From contig CM039503.1 in the NCBI GenBank assembly GCA_022432975.1, positions 53,008,466-53,072,465 on the forward strand: 64,000 nucleotides of DNA, in the 5' to 3' direction. Shown here piece after piece: positions 59,100 through 64,000 of this stretch. The translations under genes were made by a program, and so were the position numbers. How positions within the stretch are numbered: the stretch's first letter is position 1; each line of letters begins with the position of its first letter. This stretch comes from Begonia masoniana (taxonomy: Eukaryota > Streptophyta > Magnoliopsida > Cucurbitales > Begoniaceae). A model generated the notes under the pieces. That model was not told where the DNA came from and did not search any database. It saw only the letters and a list, made by a program, of their open reading frames with translations.

Positions 59100-59365
59100 T
59101 ACCTTCGTCGGAAGTCGGAAGCTTTGTCGAAGTCAGAAGTCGGAAGTCGAGGTCGGAACTCGGAACTCGGCGACTGGGGTTTGGCGTCGGGCGACTGCGG
59201 TCTGCGAGTGCGAGAGAGACAGGCAGGAGCAGAGCGTTAGGGCTTAGGGTAGTCGGAAGTCGGAACTCGGAAGTCGAGGTGGGAAGTCGGCGACTGTGGT
59301 TTGGCGTCGGGCGACTGCGATCTGCGAGTGCGAGAGAGAGAGGCAGAGCAGAGCGTTAGGGCAAC
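59100..59365. repeat. GC-rich tandem duplication in the hAT
   Basis: A unit of about 120 bp (gtcggaagtcgg... to gcagagcgttaggg) is present twice, with internal cgg(a/g)actcgg repeats. The hATs at 9457 and 17019 have comparable GC-rich blocks inside one end. Confidence 0.75.
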
Positions 59366-60261
59366 TGAATAATGAATATTGAAATGAATAATGAATATAC
59401 TGAAGTGAATAATCCGGTTCTGGGATTTTCGGTTTTGCAGCATTAAACCCGAAAACCGAACCGGATTTTTCGGTTCTTCTTAAAACAAACCAGAACTGGA
59501 TTATTTAATTTGCAAAACCGACCAGAACTGGACCAAATTTTCGGTTCCAATCCGGTTCTTCGGTCCAATCCGGTTCTTGCTCACCCCTACAAATAAGAGG
59601 TCTGCCCATATCCAACAAACCTGCTTTGCAAGCAGCCATACACATGTACATTCTTTTAAACATCATCTTCTCATTTCTATCCTCAACCACCAGGTCACCA
59701 TCTAATACCAGTGTGCTACCTGGATTTGATCTTAATATTTTAGCTCCGTAAGAACGAAGTATCTTCAGTTGTTCTTCGTTCCTCCCGTAATTACCTTCTT
59801 TTGCTTGGGTTCTTCCTCTTCTCGCAAGATTTGGCTTAATGTTAACTTTGTGTTCCCGCCTCACTATCTTGATAATATCAGGAATGGGCCAGTGAGGTTG
59901 ACTTTTGAACCTATCTGAATAAGTTGTTACCAACCACTTTGTTGTAGCATGTCGATTATCCAATACCCTTACGCAATTGTGATCATTACAGTATGACTTT
60001 ATTTGGAAGGTGACCCCATTTTGCATGGCCGACGCATGCAGATGCCATTGACAATCTACTCCTTCAAATTTTGCCGTCAGTCTGTTCCTCCCACTTTTAA
60101 CAATCTTGATATCATATCTTTTTTTCAAAGAATAGTTTCGTATTTCATTTCTAATGGCCTGCAAAGATATATATTTTCTACTCAAAGCAAAATCACCAGA
60201 ATCTGCAGCCCTTGATTGTCTGCTTTGCACCTCGTCATGCTCAGAATTGAATGGTGTTCGT

Positions 60262-60769
60262 TAGGGGTGAGCAGGACAGGACCAAGGACCGAGAATTGGA
60301 CCGGACCACCAGTTTTGGTCCGGTTTCGGTCCTAAAAATAGAATTCCCATGGAAAATGATTCGGTTTTCTGTCCAGGACCAAAATTTCCCGAAATCCCAG
60401 ACCGGACCGAAACTTTAATTCAATAGTCATTTAAGGCTCGGCCTTAGGGGGAAGAAGGTTCAAAGTTTCAGTTTTCTACAAATCTCAAAACTTCAATTTC
60501 TCTTCTCTTTGTAATTTATCATTTGTAGTCTTTTAATTCTTTGTAGGAAATGATTTGATTGTATATAACCTGTCCTTAGAGGAAATTTTAATTTTTTTAT
60601 TGCAATTTACTGTAAAAAAAATTTGGTGGGAGAAACCAGGACCGGACCGGACCGGGACCGGACCGAAAATTTAGGTCCGGTTCTGGGATTAGAAAAAAAA
60701 ATTCTGAATCCTTTGGTCCGGTCCGATTCTGGCTCGAAACCGGACCGGACCGGACCATGCTCACCCCTA
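60262..60769. mobile_element. hAT MITE, 508 bp
   Basis: TAGGGGTGAGCA ends in inverted orientation with a perfect 8-bp duplication gtgttcgt (60254-60261, 60770-60777). Subterminal GGACCGGACC repeats. No coding capacity. Inserted in the MULE transposase gene. Confidence 0.92.
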
Positions 60770-61102
60770 GTGTTCGTAGCTCATCATCTAAAGTTTTTGA
60801 AATTGAACACACTTGTATTTCTCTATCACCCTCTAAGTGATCAAATGCTTAAATATTACCGTATATGGGAGCGTCCTCCTCCCGTATACCAGTCTATGTT
60901 CGCAGGCTCATTTACATCATCCAATCTCTCAGCATTTGCGACAATTATCTGTAAAAAAATCAAAATGTTATTCAAGTTAAACAATATCCTATGAATTTAA
61001 TACAAAATAGTTTTGACAATAATATAATTTTATATACACCCAATAAACGAACAGAAAAATTGAAAAAGAAAAAAAAAACAAATTCTGTATATTTGGTTTC
61101 GG

Positions 61103-61336
61103 CCGGACGGACGCATTTTTACACGTCCGTCCGGGTCGCAGTTAATGAAGAGACCCAGACGGACTCCTTTTTACGCGTCCGTCCGGGTCACATTTAATGA
61201 AGAGACCCGGACGGACTCCTTTTTACGCGTCCGTCCGGGTCGCATTTAATGAAGAGACCCGGACGAACTCCTTTTTATGCTTCCGTCCGAGTTGCATACC
61301 CGGACGGACGCTATATTTCCCCGTCCGTCCGTCCGA
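61103..61336. repeat. Tandem hairpin array at the right end of the MULE
   Basis: Five hairpins with cccggacggac / gtccgtccggg stems and AT-rich loops of about 10-12 nt, spaced about 50 bp apart (starts near 61103, 61153, 61206, 61258 and 61299), separated by cgcatttaatgaagagac. Confidence 0.85.
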
Positions 61337-61559
61337 TTGCCACATTTTTCCCATTATCGAATTAGGGCTCGGATTCTAACGTTATTTATGTTAAAATTTT
61401 AAGAAAATGAATCAGAATTTATAAAGAAATTACAACAAACGCTTTTTTGTCGTAAATCTATGAAAAATTTGAAAGCTTCGAGTGAAAAGTCCAATTTCGT
61501 CGCCTTTTGTCGCCGGTGAAAAATCCAATTTTCCCTTTTTCGTTGGTTTTCATATCGAG

Positions 61560-61888
61560 GACCCGGACGGACGGAAAAATATACCGTCCGTCTGATAAAA
61601 ATTTTTAAGTTAACCCGCACGGACGAGATTTATAGAGTCCGAACGAGCTACGTGGCAACTACGTGACAGATTTTGATTGAATGAAAAACTGGGGACGAAC
61701 GCTAATTTGTTGCGTCCGTCCGGGTTTGGCCCAATTTAAGTCTGGACGGACTCAATCCGCGTCCGTCCGTCCAGCGTGGTTATATTTGGCATATTTTCAA
61801 AACGTGATGGTTTAAATTATTAAAAAATTTTGTTTGTGGTTGGAATTGAAAAATACACGTACTTTGTGGTCATTTTTGGTAATTTCCC
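61560..61888 (-). repeat. Right terminal inverted repeat of the MULE
   Basis: Inverted match to 50290-50620. Confidence 0.85.
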
Positions 61889-62139
61889 TTAAATCAAACA
61901 AAGGGTACATCGCATAACTTCTCCATACCTAGTGGCTAATTTGGATATGGAGCCCACAAACATAGTACATGTGCCACGTGTACATAAACGTGATTATTGC
62001 AATAATAGTCCATTAATTAGCCAATGCATGTCTGCCACGTGACAGTTTTATTCTATTTTAGCTAATTGACTCTTCATCAACTACGAAACCCGACGTTGAA
62101 AAAACCATCCACCCCCGCCATCAAACTTCTGAGAGAGCC

Positions 62140-62634
62140 TTACTCCTCTTCGTCCTTTGCATCCTCGAAGGTTTGCTGCTCATCCACTGGCGTCGGATTC
62201 TCGTCGGAGTTGGCCTTTTCTGATGTCTCCTCCGGCACAGGCTCTGGAGCTATCTTAGAATACTCCTTCTCAGTCTGCTGCTCTGTAGGTTCCTCTTCGT
62301 CTTCCTTTTTCTTTTCTTCCTCCACAATCTCCTTTGTTTCAGCTTCAACCGGAGCTTCAGAAACAACAGTTTCCTTATTCTCCACCACAGTCTCTTCCTC
62401 CTTCTTCTCCTCTTCAGTCGGCTCCTCTAATGGCGTAGTCACCGATTCTTCTTCTTCTTCCTTAGTCACTTGAGTTTTCACTGGTTCTTCTGAAGTTATA
62501 GTTTCCTCAAGCAGAGCTGTCTTTCCTGATACAACCTGCCGAACACAATATTCCAAAAAAAAAAAAAATGATTAATGAAACGATGAACTGAAAGTTATAG
62601 ATTATTGTGCTGATCTTACCTCGACTGCGGCCAT
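62140..62634 (-). CDS. Small Glu-rich acidic protein, copy 2
   Basis: Exons 62620-62634 (MAAVE) and 62140-62535, 136 residues. It differs from copy 1 mainly at the C-terminus (DEEE instead of DEEKE). The protein is probably disordered, with Glu-rich repeats and no recognisable domain; its function is unknown. A canonical TATATAAG stands about 111 bp upstream. The MULE inserted 250 bp beyond its stop codon. Confidence 0.72.
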
Positions 62635-62744
62635 GGTAGCACTGGCTTAGATTACTGAAGCAAAAGGAGAGAGATGAGAGAAAATGTTGGAGCAAGAAAA
62701 GGCAAAACAGATTGAGATGCAAGAAACGATGAACTGAGAATTGG

Positions 62745-62752
62745 CTTATATA
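62745..62752 (-). promoter_or_regulatory. TATA box of Glu-rich gene copy 2
   Basis: TATATAAG on the minus strand, about 111 bp before the ATG at 62634. The copy 1 equivalent is TACATAAG. Confidence 0.6.
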
Positions 62753-63365
62753 GAGGTTGTAAAGGTCTGGTCTAAAGTCGTCATAGTCACTTGAAGAATC
62801 TGGGAGCAGACATGATTGCATTATATTATAATTAAATATTTCATGTGACACTGAATTTAATGGAGATTATGAATCTTTAAGGGTAATTTTTGGTTGGTTG
62901 ATGTCAATAATGGAGGAAAATTCGTATTAATTCTCGAAAACAGTAGTTTTGTAATTGGTGCTATTCTGTGCTCTGCGCAGTCGGGGTTGTAGGAAGACCT
63001 TAGGAACATTCTCACCATTTTCAAGGTTTTTACCATTTGATCTTTCACTTTCCCAACCTATCTTATATTTTTCTTTTAATTATTCAATCTCGGGAAAGTA
63101 TTGGAACAGATTGATATTAATTCTGTTTGAATCGGGTCAAAAAATCAATGGTGCGTAGTAATTTTTTTGCAAATCTATTGTAGTCGCAAAATAATAAGAC
63201 TTATTGTAAAAATTGATATTTTTAAGATTTTAGTCTAATATTAAGTTTAAGTGAAATTTGTAAATTTTTTAAGTTGTGGGGTTATTGTGTAATTCTGTAA
63301 AATTTGATAAATAGAACAATGGAAACCATATTTTCATTTTACTTGGAGCCGCCAAAGAGAGAGAG
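62753..63365. other. Upstream region of Glu-rich gene copy 2
   Basis: Colinear with 14690-15220, with about 77 extra bp (62904-62981). No gene. Confidence 0.4.
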
Positions 63366-63999
63366 AGATGATTGATCCTGCTTTGTGCATTTTGTCGCAT
63401 TCAGTGGATAGGGGATTGTTCGTGATATTTCGTGCACCATTTTTTGGGAAAAGATTTCGAATGAGGTTAAGTTTTTGACCTCCATATTCGTGTTTGAAAT
63501 TTAGGGTTTTAGGTTATGGATGGATTTGAGCAATGAAGCTCGATTTCATCTGATCTTTCTGGATATATATTAAAATTGTGTGCAGGTGTTGCATCGTTTG
63601 GAGACAAAAATCGCCGAGTGGGAGCGATTTCCATGATTTTCCATTGCTGGGAATCGTCCAAGTGTTGACAACTATGGATGGTCGGTCGACATTTCAAGGC
63701 CTACGCCGTTAACAAAGAGCAAAATTATTTTTCATCTCAAATTAATATTTTTCATCTCAAAATACCAAAATTATTTTTACCTATTTTGTTTTCAAGTTTA
63801 AAATGCTTCCACCATTCTTTGTGAAATGAATTATGCATATTCAATTAAAAATTCAGTTTTTCCTATTATCAAATTGAAAATATATAAGATATTTTAATTT
63901 GGTATAAATGAAAACTTCTTATAAAAACTATTTATTCACCACGTAAATTGTCTTTCATATTTACCTGCCATCAACTTAAGAATCACGACACACGAGAGC
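63366..63999. other. Tail of block 2: unidentified fragment and decayed SDR remnant
   Basis: Colinear with 15215-15860. The unidentified frame (63366-63700) and the 20-bp SDR exon 4 remnant (63803-63822) are both present. Homology continues to the window end. Confidence 0.4.
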
Positions 64000-64000
64000 T

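Larger units (their letters stand above)
55194..59589. mobile_element. hAT transposon, 4.4 kb, apparently intact
   Basis: Ends are TAGGGGTGAGCAA(A/G)AACCGG in inverted orientation, flanked by a perfect 8-bp duplication caaataag (55186-55193, 59590-59597). It encodes an unbroken 659-residue transposase (56441-58420). It also carries two captured host fragments (58533-58977). An 81-bp tandem duplication at about 55376-55540 has an inverted partner at 55980-56045. It inserted into the MULE transposase, so it is younger than the MULE. Confidence 0.92.
53764..60230 (-). pseudogene. MURA-type transposase of the MULE, interrupted
   Basis: From right to left: N-terminal MuDR domain (59590-60230, with CQWHLHAS), the hAT insertion, the MULE catalytic domain (54530-55193: DGCHLKG and SDRQK around the first two Asp, HRFCQRHMY following; an intron with GT-AG borders near 54898-54977), the SWIM finger (CACRGWEISGIPCVHAV, about 54220-54290) and a zinc knuckle (CRKCGRQGHNSRTC, about 53900-53945). 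The hAT is inserted at caaataag within the coding sequence. A frameshift follows MFEMIRK near 54535. Coding sequence also extends to the right of 60770, beyond the small hAT. This copy cannot make transposase. Confidence 0.85.
50290..61888. mobile_element. Mutator-like element (MULE), 11.6 kb, with nested hATs
   Basis: Begins GGGAAATTACCAAAAATG and ends with its inverted copy; terminal inverted repeats are about 330 bp. A perfect 9-bp duplication ttaaatcaa flanks it (50281-50289, 61889-61897), and block 1 (about 13816) has the empty site. It carries a plus-strand cargo gene (50896-52542) and, convergently, a minus-strand MURA-type transposase (53764-60230). The transposase is interrupted by a 4.4-kb hAT and a 0.5-kb hAT MITE. 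Confidence 0.92.

Noticed and set aside
61103..61336. CRISPR-like array of regularly spaced repeats
   Set aside because: Repeats are hairpins inside a plant Mutator element, spacers are nearly identical to each other, and there are no cas genes.

Overview
The window is nuclear DNA of a flowering plant, most likely a eudicot. It is AT-rich, genes have GT-AG introns, and it is full of plant transposons (hAT, Mutator, Ty1/copia Sirevirus, Ty3/gypsy-like LTRs). I cannot name the species. The core is a tandem array of one gene family: minus-strand, five-exon short-chain dehydrogenase/reductases (SDR) of the menthone / neomenthol / salutaridine reductase type, about 302-306 residues, with [14 protein letters not shown] and YxxxK motifs.

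Layout. Block 1 (1-16006) holds SDR copies A (551-2768, broken), B (3394-5215, one nonsense codon), C (7103-8933, intact) and D (10714-12252, intact). A tail follows with a gypsy gag remnant, a small Glu-rich protein gene (14070-14571) and a decayed SDR unit. A solo LTR (16007-21757) carrying a hAT element separates it from a partial block (E 22030-24226, broken; F 24864-25444, broken, cut by a 100-N gap). LTR debris fills 25545-29205. Block 2 (29206 to the window end) repeats block 1 in the same order: G (=A), H (=B), I (=C, frameshifted), J (=D, intact), gag remnant, Glu-rich gene (62140-62634). It is stretched to more than twice the length by a truncated Sirevirus inside a hAT (37704-42291), a solo LTR with a nested LTR (43080-47047) and an 11.6-kb Mutator element (50290-61888). 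That Mutator element itself contains a 4.4-kb hAT with an intact transposase and a 0.5-kb hAT MITE.

Because the blocks are near-copies, each insertion in one can be read against its empty site in the other. Target-site duplications come out at the expected sizes: 8 bp for most hATs, 9 bp for the MULE and an intronic MITE, 5 bp for LTR elements.

Only C, D and J have fully open frames with all catalytic motifs. B and H carry one TGG-to-TAG change that also creates an in-phase AG splice acceptor. The most unusual signals are: tandem arrays of short GC-rich hairpins in unrelated transposons (MULE and two LTR families); two hATs that captured host gene pieces (a GDSL lipase end; an RTEL1-type helicase exon plus a coiled-coil exon); and a MULE cargo gene resembling the envelope-like protein of the Sirevirus 10 kb away. 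No RNA genes, CRISPR or prokaryotic features were seen.
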